Source of the DNA: Paralichthys olivaceus
Lineage: Eukaryota; Chordata; Actinopteri; Pleuronectiformes; Paralichthyidae
Direction of reading: 5' to 3'
NCBI RefSeq assembly: GCF_024713975.1
Contig: NC_091104.1
Location: 8,885,580 to 8,949,579, forward strand
DNA: 64,000 nt
Below, piece after piece: positions 22,118 to 35,183 of this stretch (position 1 is the first letter of the stretch; each line of letters opens with the position of its first letter). Below the pieces are notes generated by a model that worked only from the letters and a program-made list of their open reading frames with translations, was not told the DNA's origin and made no database searches. A program made the position numbers and the translations under genes.

Positions 22118-23495
22118 AGAGACGACAGGATGGAGTCATTGTGCTCTACTGTGGGTCTGTTTGATTTACGTGTGTTCTACTGCAGCTCTGCACGTCTTCA
22201 TATCTTTGCTTCAACATATTATCACAGTTCAATGTTGTATTGTGGTACTTTTTAAACAAGAATAAATATTTCATGTCATATGTCATTTGTTTTTCACATT
22301 TCTATTCTTACTTTACTGAAATAAAAGAAATCATCACTAACATCTGCTTCTGTTTTATTTCTTCTGCAAGATATTAATGTAAATCTGCATTTTACTTCCA
22401 CTTATACAATAATTTCTCTTGTGTGGATCTGCATGAAAACCATGTTCCTCACTTCTGAAATGAACAATTCACTTCATTCAAATGATGAAAATCACATATT
22501 TCATTAGTTTGTAGGACTTTCCTCATAATTCATATTATTGTCAACAAAAGTGTCACAAGTAAAAACTTCAAATGAAACCTGAGAAGTTAGAGGGAGATGA
22601 CACATTTAGCATAAGAGTTATTTAGATATTTAGTTCCATCCATGTTCTGATGTGTGAGTGCTTAATGGTAAAACACCTTTGAATGTGTGATTATAATATT
22701 CATCATATCACTATTTAATAAAGTTTAACAGAATCTAAATGACAATTAAAGTCGACAAACAAACATTTAGTCATCAAATGAAATTGATTAATAAACAGAA
22801 CTTTCTGATTATTCTTGTTTTAAACTTGTTGGTTGTATCATCTCAATGTGTTTATAATACATCGTACACATCACTACATATATTCTCTGTGTTCACTGTA
22901 GTTTTCTGTTAGAGCTCATTCTGCAGAGCAACTAGTTGACGTAGGTTTGTCACGATACAGCTCCGTTTACAACACGTGCAACTCGGCCGGTCGACGCAGC
23001 GTTCACTGCTCCGCCAGAGAATCACCATGAAAAATCATTTGTGGGACTCCAGGGGCGTTTCAAGGGACTTTAGGGGCCTCGGGCAAAAGGGATCTGGGGG
23101 AGCCTGCATTGAATCAAACACCCCCCTACAAAGAAACACATGAACCACATCATTACAATCTTCAAACTAATCTTTTCTCATCAACATTAAAAGTGCAGAC
23201 CCGTGCATCCACGTAAATGATAGTGAAGCAATAAAGTTTAACTTCAAACCCCCCCCCCACCATCTCAGGCTCATCTTACACACACATTTAGACGTTCAAG
23301 TCTTCAACCAATCATCTAAAAGGACAAAGTTGGTTGCGTGGGGCCTTGTTTGTTGATTTATGAACATTTAAAACTTTAGTTTAGTTTGTTTCAGTTAAGA
23401 TTCTTCTGCTTGAAGACTCGTGTGTTGTGTTCACTGGACCAGTTATTCTCTGTGCAGCTGCAGTGGACCAGTTTCACTTCAGTCAAACTGAGGGA
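22118..23495. other. CB3 3' region and long-unit spacer
   Basis: Same content as 8470-9847: kappaB-like site near 22513 and the GC-rich possible transposon remnant at about 22920-23125. No gene. Confidence 0.6.
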
Positions 23496-23523
23496 GGTTT
23501 TTGTACGACTCTAAATCACTGTG

Positions 23524-23974
23524 TGAACGTTCCACCATGATCACCAAGACAGTAATAATCTCCAACATCTTCAGCCTGAACACCACTGATAGTTAAGGTG
23601 TAACTAGAACCAGATCTACTGCCACTGAATCGAGACGGAGTTCCTGAATTACGAGTTGATGTTGTGTATATAAGAAGCTTGGGAGCCTGTCCAGGTTTCT
23701 GAAGGTACCAACTGAGATCATCATCAATATCTGAACTCCCTCTGGCTCCGATGTTCACAGTCCCTCCAAGACTAACAGACTTGACTGTGTCGGTCTGAGT
23801 CAGAAAATTGTTGGCAGCAGACTCTGAAATCAGAAATGAATGAAAGAGCATCAGAGGAAAGAGTTCCAACAGCCTGTGGAGGAAAATAAAGACAACACAT
23901 TAACACCATGTTCAAAATCTCTCACCCTGACTCAGAAAAACCATCATGACACTCAGAGTTACTGTCAACATCAT
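23524..23974 (-). CDS. IGL variable segment VA5 (family A), shortest CDR3
   Basis: Leader exon 23926-23974, V exon 23524-23823, RSS 23496-23523. CDR1 is SDIDDD, CDR2 TTS with TRNS, CDR3 end LGDHGGTF, one codon shorter than other VA genes. The Cys23 site is Ala. Its neighbour JA2 lacks a nonamer, so local joining is probably impaired. Confidence 0.93.
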
Positions 23975-24657
23975 CCTGATGCAGTTTTCTGTGTGAGCGT
24001 GTGAAAACTGCTCGGACTCTGTGTAAGGCAGGAGAACTTAAACTCTGGAGCAGCGATGCACAAAAGTCATGCAAACACACACCTGCGGATGTGAAACAGA
24101 AAAAGCAGAGTTCATCTCCCTCTGGATCATTCGACCATTTCAAATCTGTCCATAGAAAACTTAAACATGTCTCACATGTTCTCCCAATGCCAACTCTATG
24201 GATTATTATTATTATTTATTTTAATTTTATTAGTTTTTCTAGGGTGAGGAAAATAAAATGCAAGAACAGCCCAGACATTCAACTTGCACATGAGCAGTTG
24301 AACTTATTGATATATTTAATTTACCAGCTTTTTTTATTTCATTTTACAAAAATGATTCAAAGTTCTTCTCTCCAATGTCCTGTAGTTTCATGTCAAATAA
24401 TCTCAGCCACATTGAATAATGATGTGAAGGGTCTCCTCAGTTTGCAGCTGGTTAAATGCTCATCAGTTGTGGAATCATCCTGTTTCATTGAATTTTGACA
24501 TATATCAGAAAACAAAGCAAAATCATGAACGTTTTCAAGGTGGATGTTATTTTTGTAATAATAAAATCCTTTAGATGACAGAGATTGTTTCTGCATCTGT
24601 TAACACAGATGACAGTTTGTCACTGACATGACTTTGTGCTTTTTAACAGACTTCTAT

Positions 24658-24702
24658 CACTGTGGTACACGTTCGGCGGAGGCACCAAACTCATCATTCA
24701 CA
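24658..24702 (+). CDS. JA2 joining segment with defective RSS
   Basis: The heptamer CACTGTG is at 24658-24664 and J coding at 24665-24702 ([18 protein letters not shown] donor), but no GGTTTTTGT stands 23 bp upstream. Compared with JA1, 39 bp are missing between 'tgtgcttt' and 'ttaacagac'. The loss takes the nonamer and the first part of the spacer. RAG-mediated joining should be weak or absent, although the coding part is intact. Confidence 0.88.
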
Positions 24703-25215
24703 GTAAGTCTGGCTTCATGGTGGATCAAACTTTGCACATAATGTATTTCTCAATAGATAAATAAATGTGTCTCTATGTTTTATTACATCCGGTAGTTATC
24801 AGACAACAATCATATTTGAAAGGGGAAAAAAAGTGAATATGAATTTCAGTCTGTTAATAAGCAACAACGATTAGAAGTTGAAAAGTTCAATCATGACTTT
24901 GCCAAATTGAAACAATAGGTCTCTGAATTATGTCAGCACATGAAATGATTGTATTCTGAATGAGGATGCGAATGGACATTTTCTGTAGACGATGTAAAGA
25001 AGCTTGAATTAAGTTTATATCAAAGTTCAGCTCATTGGAAACTTGATTTTTTTAACCCTGCGTGTATAAAAATGACTGTTAAAGAGTTTCATACTCCAGA
25101 TTTTCTTAATGGGTCTTGTCTCGGTTAAGATACGATATGATACAATTAGGTAACGCTAAGATGAGATAAGATAAGTGACTCTCATCTTCTTGTGTGTCTC
25201 TACTCTCCCCTCCAG

Positions 25216-25535
25216 GTGGCCCCATGGTCAGGCCCTCGGTCTCTCTGCTTCCCCCTTCCTCTGAGCAGCTCTCTGGGGGCTCGGCCATGCTGGCCTGCCT
25301 GTTGACTGGCTACTCTCCTCAGGGAGCTGTGGTGAGCTGGGACGTGGACGGCACAGAGGTGACGGAGGGGGTCCTTACCAGCTCGGAGCAGGAGAAGAGC
25401 GGACGCTTCAGCAGCAGCAGCACCCTGACCCTGAGCCGGGAGCACTGGGAGACAGGGGAGCTGTACTCCTGCAGGGTCCTCCACCACGGACACAGTCAGA
25501 CCCAGTCCCTCACCAGGAGCCAGTGTCAGGGCTAG
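25216..25535 (+). CDS. CA2 light-chain constant exon
   Basis: Encodes the same protein as CA1 as far as I can read it, ending RSQCQG. Because JA2 lacks a nonamer, this exon may be reached only by unusual joining or splicing. AATAAA near 25697. Confidence 0.93.
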
Positions 25536-26458
25536 AGGGGCCGACTGAAGCCCAGGACAGGAGCTCTGTCTGGGGGGAGGGGGCAGGAGAAGCAGACCTG
25601 CAGCTCTGATCAAATATGAGTTTGGATGTTTGTAGAGGTTTGTTCTGTGTGGAGCTCAACTTTAATAACTGTCACGCTCACAAATGAGGTTTTGCTAATA
25701 AAGTTTGTATTGATGCATAACACCAAAGTGTTTGGTCTTTAATCTTTTTACATGGTTTTAAATCTTCACTTGATGCTCCTCCTCTGGGCAGATATCTTGG
25801 AATTTAAATCGGTTGGTAAAAATAAAAGTTACTACTTCTTTTAATTGGTAAGAACAATGATGACATATTAGTGATCGTTTTATCAAGATTGGAAACATGC
25901 TTCCTTTTCAGCGAAGCAAAACCAATGATAGAAATAACTAACGGCCAATATTTGTCTGTCAATGTGACTGTTAATGTAATCATTAGATCTTATTAAATCT
26001 CATTTTCAAATGATTCCTCTAAAACTCAACTCAACTAATCATCATTGAATAAAACTGTGTGTCACAACAAATCGGTGTCTTTTTTTTTGCTTTCAACATT
26101 TTACACATTGCAAAACCTCCATTCTTGATCATTCCAGTGTCAGAAAGTGCAGGAGATGGTTTCAGTTGTGTCACTTCTCTGCACGTCAGTGGAGATACAA
26201 CATATCAAGCATTAAAACATTGATTTCAAAATCTAGAACAAGAAACTGGAGCTTTTGGTTTGGACTGATGTAAGGTGCCAGGTTATGTCAGTAGCTTCAG
26301 AGAGGGAACTGAATGAGGAGAATACAAAATGAGAAGTGTGTGTGGGCTTTGTTTCAGTAAAGATTCTTCTGCTTGAAGACTCGTGTGTTGTGTTCACTGG
26401 ACCAGTTATTCTCTGTGCAGCTGCAGTGGACCAGTTTCACTTCAGTCAAACTGAGGGA
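25536..26458. other. CA2 3' region and spacer to VA6
   Basis: 3' UTR and AT-rich spacer like 11920-12842. No gene seen. Confidence 0.6.
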
Positions 26459-26486
26459 GGTTTTTGTACGACTCTAAATCACTGTG

Positions 26487-26940
26487 TGAACGTGTAATCG
26501 CTATGAGCACCAAGACAGTAATAATCTCCAACATCTTCAGCCTGAACACCACTGATAGTTAAGGTGTAACTAGAACCAGATCTACTGCCACTGAATCGAG
26601 ACGGAGTTCCTGAATTAAGAGTTGATGCTCTGTATATAAGAAGCTTGGGAGCCTGTCCAGGTTTCTGAAGGTACCAACTGAGATCAGCACCAATATCTGA
26701 ACTCCCTCTGGCTCCGATGTTCACAGTCCCTCCAAGTCTAACAGACTTGACTGTGTCGGTCTGAGTCAGAAATTTGTTGGCAGCAGTCTCTGAAATCAGA
26801 AATGAATGAAAGAGCATCAGAGGAAAGAGTTCCAACAGCCTGTGGAGGAAAATAAAGACAACACATTAACACCATGTTCAAAATCTCTCACCCTGACTCA
26901 GAAAAACCATCATGACACTCAGAGTTACTGTCAACATCAT
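26487..26940 (-). CDS. IGL variable segment VA6 (family A)
   Basis: Leader exon 26892-26940, V exon 26487-26789, RSS 26459-26486. It opens [10 protein letters not shown], shared with VA8 only. CDR1 is SDIGAD, CDR2 RAS, CDR3 end LGAHSDYTF. The Cys23 site is Ala. The AT-rich block upstream is deleted in this unit (junction near 27750). Confidence 0.93.
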
Positions 26941-28107
26941 CCTGATGCAGTTTTCTGTGCGAGTGCGTGAAAACGGTTCAGACTCTGTGAGACTTTAACT
27001 CTGAGGAGCAGCGATGCATACAATTCATGCAAAATACATTTGAGTACACCTGTCTTGATGAAACCCAGAGGAAGAGGTGAGGTTGAGTGAGAACATGTGG
27101 ACATCACATGAAGGAACTTTCACTTCTGGTTCTGACTTTGAAACGTTCTGGTCTGCACACATGGGAGAAGTTTGTCTTCAAGGCTTTTTACCAGAAAACC
27201 TTTGAATGTGATTGTTGTTCATGGACTCTTTCATCCCAAAACACCAAATGTATCAAAATCGAACCAAGTGATTTTGTTTCCTCAACTGAATCAAAGTGTG
27301 ACTGAAAACTGAAGCCAGCAGCTCCTCTGGGAGTAACTGTCTCTTCATGTCTATAAGTAGATGCACACTGCCCTCTGCTGACACTTCACCATCATCAATA
27401 ACTCCATCATGGTTGAGACTGATTTGGTTTTCTGTCCTTGTTCAATCTTTCATCACCGTGTACATCAGTCATTTCATTCAGCTCTGATATCAGGGAAAGA
27501 AGTCAGTAAGTACACGTCATCTAACCTCAGTGACCCCAGACCTCTGCTTTATTGAAGTACTCTCCCCCTCTGAGAATACTCTGAGTATCAATAAGACTTC
27601 ATGTGACAGTGAAGTCTACGAGTATCAGTCTCATTTGATTGCTCTGTAAAAAACTAAAGTTTAACATGTACAGTTCCAATAAAACTGAGCAAAGTGCGTC
27701 TGCTAATGAAGATAAAACCATGTGAATAAAAAGAGCTGCAAAATGCATCATGAATGTATTGACTGTAATTACTGCACTTGAGAAATATCTATTTTGTACA
27801 TATTTAGAAATATCCCACTGACACTCCTGTGGAAAATCAGAGAATAAGTAAAGCTTGTGGTAAAATGATATTCAAATATTACAAACTGGTCATTCATTTG
27901 TAGTAATAAATGGATGTAGTCAGTAAAAGCAACTTTTTAAGAGTTTCATCTTAGGTCTGAAAGTGTGTGATTGTGAATGTTGTGCTTGGTGAGGTTCCTG
28001 TCAGTCTCTGTGTTCACTGGTCTGTGTCACACTCTCTTCCTGCTGTAACAGCTCAGTGTCTCTGCCTCTGACTGAGGGAGGTTTTTGTACGACTGTGATT
28101 CACTGTG

Positions 28108-28576
28108 TCAACACACTCTGTCCATTTATTACATGGCCACTAAAACAGTAATAATCTCCAACATCTTCACTCTGAACTCCATTGATGGTCAAAGAGAAGT
28201 CAGAGCTGCTTCCACTGCCACTAAATCGAGCTGGTGCTCCTGAATGTCTATTGGTCGCTCTGTATATTAGGAGCTTTGGAGTCTGTCCAGGTTTCTGCTG
28301 GTACCAGGACATACATGGTTGACTATAACACGTTCCAACACTGGGGTTGGTTTTACAGGTCAGAGTGACAGTGGATCCTGGAGTAAAGGTCACGACTGGA
28401 GGCTGAGTCACAGTCACCTGGCCGCTGCATCCTGCAGACAAACACAAATCATACAAGTCTCAGCGGAGGTGAAGAGAGAGAACAGGCAGCGCATCACGTC
28501 TGAAATGTTGCTGAGTGACTGAACCTGTGAAGCTGCAGCAGGCCAGCGTCCAGATGAGGAGGGCGATGAGAGTCAT
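28108..28576 (-). CDS. IGL variable segment VB4 (family B)
   Basis: Leader exon 28525-28576, V exon 28108-28431, RSS 28080-28107. CDR1 reads [12 protein letters not shown] (Cys pair). Framework 3 has [15 protein letters not shown]; the Asn is unique to this copy. CDR3 ends [11 protein letters not shown]. Confidence 0.95.
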
Positions 28577-29176
28577 GGTGGTTGTGGTCGACTGACGGGT
28601 CTGAGTCCTGCAGAGCTGAAGTCACAGGACTATAAAGCTTCTCGGTTCAGTGGAGGATCAGCTGACGATGCAAAGCCTCCTCTCTATGGAAATGATTCCT
28701 CTGCTCTGAGCGGACTGAAGGTGACGTGGGACACAAACTCAGGAGCGTTACTGTTTGGATTTACACTAAATATGAAGAAGCACAATTGAGGGTCGTCAGC
28801 ATCTGGATTCAAATTGTGTCACTTTCATTGATGCAAATATGTTTATTTTATTCCCTTGAATTACAGAGTGAGTAGAAGTACAATAGAACTTTAAAAGCTT
28901 TTTGTTTGAATTGTGTTTTTCAAATTCTACTGAGGTTTCCTGTTTGTTTTACAGATTTTAAATGATGTTAAACTATTTTGAAGTATTAATTTATGACAAA
29001 GTTAAATCAACTGTTTGTGTCTCAATGTTTAGAAGTAACAAAAATGATTGAAATTATTTCAAATCATGATGAAATGTCAGGCCACATTAGCTCAATATAA
29101 ATATGAAGTGTCAATTGTGTAGTTTTACCATAAAAAGTGAATCTTCAGTGGACAGACTGTTGTTCACGGTGCAGGA

Positions 29177-29253
29177 GGTTTTTGTACGAGCACCTAATGA
29201 GTCTGTATCACTGTGGTACACTTTCGGTGGAGGAACCAAACTCGTCAGTGACT
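29177..29253 (+). CDS. JB4 joining segment with 23-RSS
   Basis: Nonamer 29177-29185, heptamer 29209-29215, J 29216-29253 encoding [12 protein letters not shown], as JB1. Confidence 0.93.
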
Positions 29254-30034
29254 GTAAGTACCAGAGATTTTGACTTTGTGCAATAATAACTTTGATCTAA
29301 TAATGAAGAAGAATTTGATCAAGTTCAGAGATTGACTGGCTGATAATTTTGTTGAGTTTTGATCAATCAAAGTTAATCTCATATCCTGAGAAAAAGAAAT
29401 GCTGATCAATATTTATTGATTGTAATGAGTTTCTGTAGATTATTACATTTATAGAAACATACAAAAACAAATGTTTCATCTATTTTCATGTTCACTAATG
29501 ATTTGAATTCACATGTGTAGAACATTTTAAAATAGAATTTGCTCAAGCTTCAAACTGAATCACAAAGTGTTTCAAATGTTTACTTTGAAATGATCAGACA
29601 TATTCTGGCACAAAAATCTGATGTTGAACACAAACAGGATTTTATCAGTAAATGCAGCTCAGCTTTGTGTTCACGGTTCATGTGGTGAAAAGGAAGTGAA
29701 AGAAACAGACGACAACGGTTTGAACTGTTTTCACACCAGTGTTTCAGCTCTGTGACTTCAAACAGAAGAAAATCATCTCAGGGACGAGTTCTTCACTGTC
29801 ACACGTTGAGAAACAGACATGAAGACGTCATCAATAATCATCAATAATCATTATCAGTGAACCTTCTCAGCCACATTGACACTTGAACCCTGCGGCTGAT
29901 GGTCTGACACTGAGTGAAGATGTTAAACAGTAGAAGTTCTTCTGTTTTATTTTATAACATGCAAGAAATCACCTGGACGTCATTTTGCTTCATCCTCATC
30001 CATTTGTCTTTTCTCCCCCCTCTCTCTCCTCCAG

Positions 30035-30357
30035 TGGGTGTGGTGCGGCCCACCCTGACCGTCCTCCCCCCCTCCAGTGCAGAGCTGCAGCAGGGCAGTG
30101 CCACTCTGGTGTGTCTGGCCAGCGGGGGCTTCCCCTCGGCCTGGAGCCTGGGCTGGAAGGTGGGGGGCAGCAGCAGCTCCTCGGGGGCGTCTCACAGCCC
30201 AGAGGTCCTGGGGAAGGACGGCCACTACAGCTGGAGCAGCACCCTGAGCCTCCCTGTGGAGCAGTGGAGCAAGGCGGCCTCAGTGAGCTGTGAGGCCAGT
30301 CTGAACGGACAGAGCCCTGTCACTCAAACCCTGGACCCTGACCGCTGCTCGGAGTAG
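30035..30357 (+). CDS. CB4 light-chain constant exon
   Basis: Open constant exon with SHSPEV and all cysteines. AATAAA near 30502; the second signal reads aataaaataaa, as in CB5 and CB8. Confidence 0.96.
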
Positions 30358-31735
30358 AGAGACGACAGGATGGAGTCATTGTGCTCTACTGTGGGTCTGT
30401 TTGATTTACGTGTGTTCTACTGCAGCTCTGCACGTCTTCATATCTTTGCTTCAACATATTATCACAGTTCAATGTTGTATTGTGCTACTTTTTAAACAAG
30501 AATAAATATTTCATGTCATATGTCATTTGTTTTTCACATTTCTATTCTTACTTTACTGAAATAAAATAAATCATCACTAACATCTGCTTCTGTTTTATTT
30601 CTTCTGCAAGATATTAATGTAAATCTGTGTTTTACTTCCACTTATACAATAATTTCTCTTGTGTGGATCTGCATGAAAACCATGTTCCTCACTTCTGAAA
30701 TGAACAATTCACTTCATTCAAATGATGAAAATCACATATTTCATTAGTTTGTAGGACTTTCCTCATAATTCATATTATTGTCAACAAAAGTGTCACAAGT
30801 AAAAACTTCAAATGAAACCTGAGAAGTTAGAGGGAGATGACACATTTAGCATAAGAGTTATTTAGATATTTAGTTCCATCCATGTTCTGATGTGTGAGTG
30901 CTTAATGGTAAAACACCTTTGAATGTGTGATTATAATATTCATCATATCACTATTTAATAAAGTTTAACAGAATCTAAATGACAATTAAAGTCGACAAAC
31001 AAACATTTAGTCATCAAATGAAATTGATTAATAACCAGAACTTTCTGATTATTCTTGTTTTAAACTTGTTGGTTGTATCATCTCAATGTGTTTATAATAC
31101 ATCGTGCACATCACTACATATATTCTCTGTGTTCACTGTAGTTTTCTGTTAGAGCTCATTCTGTAGAGCAACTAGTTGACGCAGGTTTTTCACGATACAG
31201 CTCCGTTTACAACACGTGCAACTCGGCCGGTCGACGCAGCGTTCACTGCTCCGCCAGAGAATCACCATGAAAAATCATTTGTGGGACTCCAGGGGCGTTT
31301 CAAGGGACTTTAGGGGCCTCGGGCAAAAGGGACCTGGGGGAGCCTGCATTGAATCAAACACCCCCCTACAAAGAAACACATGAACCACATCATTACAATC
31401 TTCAAACTAATCTTTTCTCATCAACATTAAAAGTGCAGACCCGTGCATCCACGTAAATGATAGTGAAGCAATAAAGTTTAACTTCAAACCTCCCCCCCAC
31501 CATCTCAGGCTCATCTTACACACACATTTAGACGTTCAAGTCTTCAACCAATCATCTAAAAGGACAAAGTTGGTTGCATGGGGCCTTGTTTGTTGATTTA
31601 TGAACATTTAAAACTTTAGTTTAGTTTGTTTCAGTTAAGATTCTTCTGCTTGACGACTCGTGTGTTGTGTTCACTGGACCAGTTATTCTCTGTGCAGCTG
31701 CAGTGGACCAGTTTCACTTCAGTCAAACTGAGGGA
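30358..31735. other. CB4 3' region and long-unit spacer
   Basis: Same layout as 8470-9847: kappaB-like site near 30753, possible transposon remnant at about 31160-31365. No gene. Confidence 0.6.
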
Positions 31736-31763
31736 GGTTTTTGTACGACTCTAAATCACTGTG

Positions 31764-32217
31764 TGAACATTCCACTGCCATGAGCACCAAGACAGTAATA
31801 ATCTCCAACATCTTCAGCCTGAACACCACTGATAGTTAAGGTGTAACTAGAACCAGATCTACTGCCACTGAATCGAGACGGAGTTCCTGAATTAAGAGTT
31901 GATGTTGTGTATATAAGAAGCTTGGGAGCCTGTCCAGGTTTCTGAAGGTACCAACTGAGATCATCACCAATATTTGAACTCCCTCTGGCTCCGATGTTCA
32001 CAGTCCCTCCAAGTCTAACAGACTTGACTGTGTCGGTCTGAGTCAGAAAATTGTTGGCAGCAGACTCTGAAATCAGAAATGAATGAAAGAGCATCAGAGG
32101 AAAGAGTTCCAACAGCCTGTGGAGGAAAATAAAGACAACACATTAACACCATGTTCAAAATCTCTCACCCTGACTCAGAAAAACCAACATGACACTCAGA
32201 GTTACTGTCAACATCAT
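31764..32217 (-). CDS. IGL variable segment VA7 (family A)
   Basis: Leader exon 32169-32217 ([16 protein letters not shown] as VA2), V exon 31764-32066, RSS 31736-31763. CDR1 is SNIGDD, CDR2 TTS, CDR3 end LGAHGSGMF. It differs from VA2 at one CDR1 residue by eye. The Cys23 site is Ala. Its neighbour JA3 lacks the nonamer. Confidence 0.93.
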
Positions 32218-32900
32218 CCTGATGCAGTTTTCTGTGTGAGCGTGTGAAAACTGCTCGGACTCTGTGTGAGGCAGGAGAACTTAAACTCTGGAGCAGCGAT
32301 GCACAAAAGTCATGCAAACACACACCTGCGGATGTGAAACAGAAAAAGCAGAGTTCATCTCCCTCTGGATCATTCGACCATTTCAAATCTGTCCATAGAA
32401 AACTTAAACATGTCTCACATGTTCTCCCAATGCCAACTCCATGGATTATTATTATTATTTATTTTAATTTTATTAGTTTTTCTAGGGTGAGGAAAATAAA
32501 ATGCAAGAACAGCCCAGACATTCAACTTGCAGTTGAGCAGTTGAACTTATTCATATATTTAATTTACCAGCTTTTTTTATTTCATTTTACAAAAATGATT
32601 CAAAGTTCTTCTCTCCAATGTCCTGTAGTTTCATGTCAAATAATCTCAGCCACATTGAATAATGATGTGAAGGGTTTCCTCAGTTTGCAGCTGGTTAAAT
32701 GCTCATCAGTTGTGGAATCATCCTGTTTCATTGAATTTTGACATATATCAGAAAACAAAGCAAAATCATGAACGTTTTCAAGGTGGATGTTATTTTTGTA
32801 ATAATAAAATCCTTTAGATGACAGAGATTGTTTCTGCATCTGTTAACACAGATGACAGTTTGTCACTGACATGACTTTGTGCTTTTTAACAGACTTCTAT

Positions 32901-32945
32901 CACTGTGGTACACGTTCGGCGGAGGCACCAAACTCATCATTCACA
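32901..32945 (+). CDS. JA3 joining segment with defective RSS
   Basis: Heptamer 32901-32907, J 32908-32945 ([12 protein letters not shown]). It shows the same 39-bp loss of nonamer and 5' spacer as JA2, with the same endpoints, so the two derive from one event. The coding part and GTAAGT donor are intact. Confidence 0.88.
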
Positions 32946-33458
32946 GTAAGTCTGGCTTCATGGTGGATCAAACTTTGCACATAATGTATTTCTCAATAGA
33001 TAAATAAATGTGTCTCTATGTTTTATTACATCCGGTAGTTATCAGACAACAATCATATTTGAAAGGGGAAAAAAAGTGAATATGAATTTCAGTCTGTTAA
33101 TAAGCAACAACGATTAGAAGTTGAAAAGTTCAATCATGACTTTGCCAAATTGAAACAATAGGTCTCTGAATTATGTCAGCACATGAAATGATTGTATTAT
33201 GAATGAGGATGCGAATGGACATTTTCTGTAGACGATGTAAAGAAGCTTGAATTAAGTTTATATCAAAGTTCAGCTCATTGGAAACTTGATTTTTTTAACC
33301 CTGCGTGTATAAAAATGACTGTTAAAGAGTTTCATACTCCAGATTTTCTTGATGGGTCTTGTCTCGGTTAAGATACGATATGATACAATTAGGTAACGCT
33401 AAGATGAGATAAGATAAGTGACTCTCATCTTCTTGTGTGTCTCTACTCTCCCCTCCAG

Positions 33459-33778
33459 GTGGCCCCATGGTCAGGCCCTCGGTCTCTCTGCTTCCCCCTT
33501 CCTCTGAGCAGCTCTCTGGGGGCTCGGCCATGCTGGCCTGCCTGTTGACTGGCTACTCTCCTCAGGGAGCTGTGGTGAGCTGGCACGTGGACGGCACAGA
33601 GGTGACGGAGGGGGTCCTTACCAGCTCGGAGCAGGAGAAGAGCGGACGCTTCAGCAGCAGCAGCACCCTGACCCTGAGCCGGGAGCACTGGGAGACAGGG
33701 GAGCTGTACTCCTGCAGGGTCCTCCACCACGGACACAGTCAGACCCAGTCCCTCACCAGGAGCCAGTGTCAGGGCTAG
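33459..33778 (+). CDS. CA3 light-chain constant exon with D-to-H change
   Basis: As CA1, except VVSWHVDG where the other three copies have VVSWDVDG. It lies behind the nonamer-less JA3, so relaxed constraint is possible. AATAAA near 33940. Confidence 0.93.
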
Positions 33779-34701
33779 AGGGGCCGACTGAAGCCCAGGA
33801 CAGGAGCTCTGTCTGGGGGGAGGGGGCAGGAGAAGCAGACCTGCAGCTCTGATCAAATATGAGTTTGGATGTTTGTAGAGGTTTGTTCTGTGTGGAGCTC
33901 AACTTTAATAACTGTCACGCTCACAAATGAGGTTTTGCTAATAAAGTTTGTATTGATGCATAACACCAAAGTGTTTGGTCTTTAATCTTTTTACATGGTT
34001 TTAAATCTTCACTTGATGCTCCTCCTCTGGGCAGATATCTTGGAATTTAAATCGGTTGGTAAAAATAAAAGTTACTACTTCTTTTAATTGGTAAGAACAA
34101 TGATGACATATTAGTGATCGTTTTATCAAGATTGGAAACATGCTTCCTTTTCAGCGAAGCAAAACCAATGATAGAAATAACTAACGGCCAATATTTGTCT
34201 GTCAATGTGACTGTTAATGTAATCATTAGATCTTATTAAATCTCAATTTAAAATGATTCCTCTAAAACTCAACTCAACTAATCATCATTGAATAAAACTG
34301 TGTGTCACAACAAATCGGTGTCTTTTTTTTTGCTTTCAACATTTTACACATTGCAAAACCTCCATTCTTGATCATTCCAGTGTCAGAAAGTGCAGGAGAT
34401 GGTTTCAGTTGTGTCACTTCTCTGCACGTCAGTGGAGATACAACATATCAAGCATTAAAACATTGATTTCAAAATCTAGAACAAGAAACTGGAGCTTTTG
34501 GTTTGGACTGATGTAAGGTGCCAGGTTATGTCAGTAGCTTCAGAGAGGGAACTGAATGAGGAGAATACAAAATGAGAAGTGTGTGTGGGCTTTGTTTCAG
34601 TAAAGATTCTTCTGCTTGAAGACTCGTGTGTTGTGTTCACTGGACCAGTTATTCTCTGTGCAGCTGCAGTGGACCAGTTTCACTTCAGTCAAACTGAGGG
34701 A
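33779..34701. other. CA3 3' region and spacer to VA8
   Basis: 3' UTR and AT-rich spacer like 11920-12842. No gene seen. Confidence 0.6.
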
Positions 34702-34729
34702 GGTTTTTGTACGACTCTAAATCACTGTG

Positions 34730-35183
34730 TGAACACTCCACTGCCATGATCACCGAAACAGTAATAATCTCCAACATCTTCAGCCTGAACACCACTGATA
34801 GTTAAGGTGTAACTAGAACCAGATCTACTGCCACTGAATCGAGACGGAGTTCCTGAATTAAGAGTTGATGCTCTGTATATAAGAAGCTTGGGAGCCTGTC
34901 CAGGTTTCTGAAGGTACCAACTGAGATCAGCACCAATATCTGAACTCCCTCTGGCTCCGATGTTCACAGTCCCTCCAAGTCTAACAGACTTGACTGTGTC
35001 GGTCTGAGTCAGAAATTTGTTGGCAGCAGTCTCTGAAATCAGAAATGAATGAAAGAGCATCAGAGGAAAGAGTTCCAACAGCCTGTGGAGGAAAATAAAG
35101 ACAACACATTAACACCATGTTCAAAATCTCTCACCCTGACTCAGAAAAACCATCATGACACTCAGAGTTACTGTCAACATCAT
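34730..35183 (-). CDS. IGL variable segment VA8 (family A)
   Basis: Leader exon 35135-35183, V exon 34730-35032, RSS 34702-34729. It opens [10 protein letters not shown] like VA6, but its CDR3 end FGDHGSGVF is that of VA3, so it looks like a mosaic of the two. CDR1 is SDIGAD, CDR2 RAS. The Cys23 site is Ala. Confidence 0.93.
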
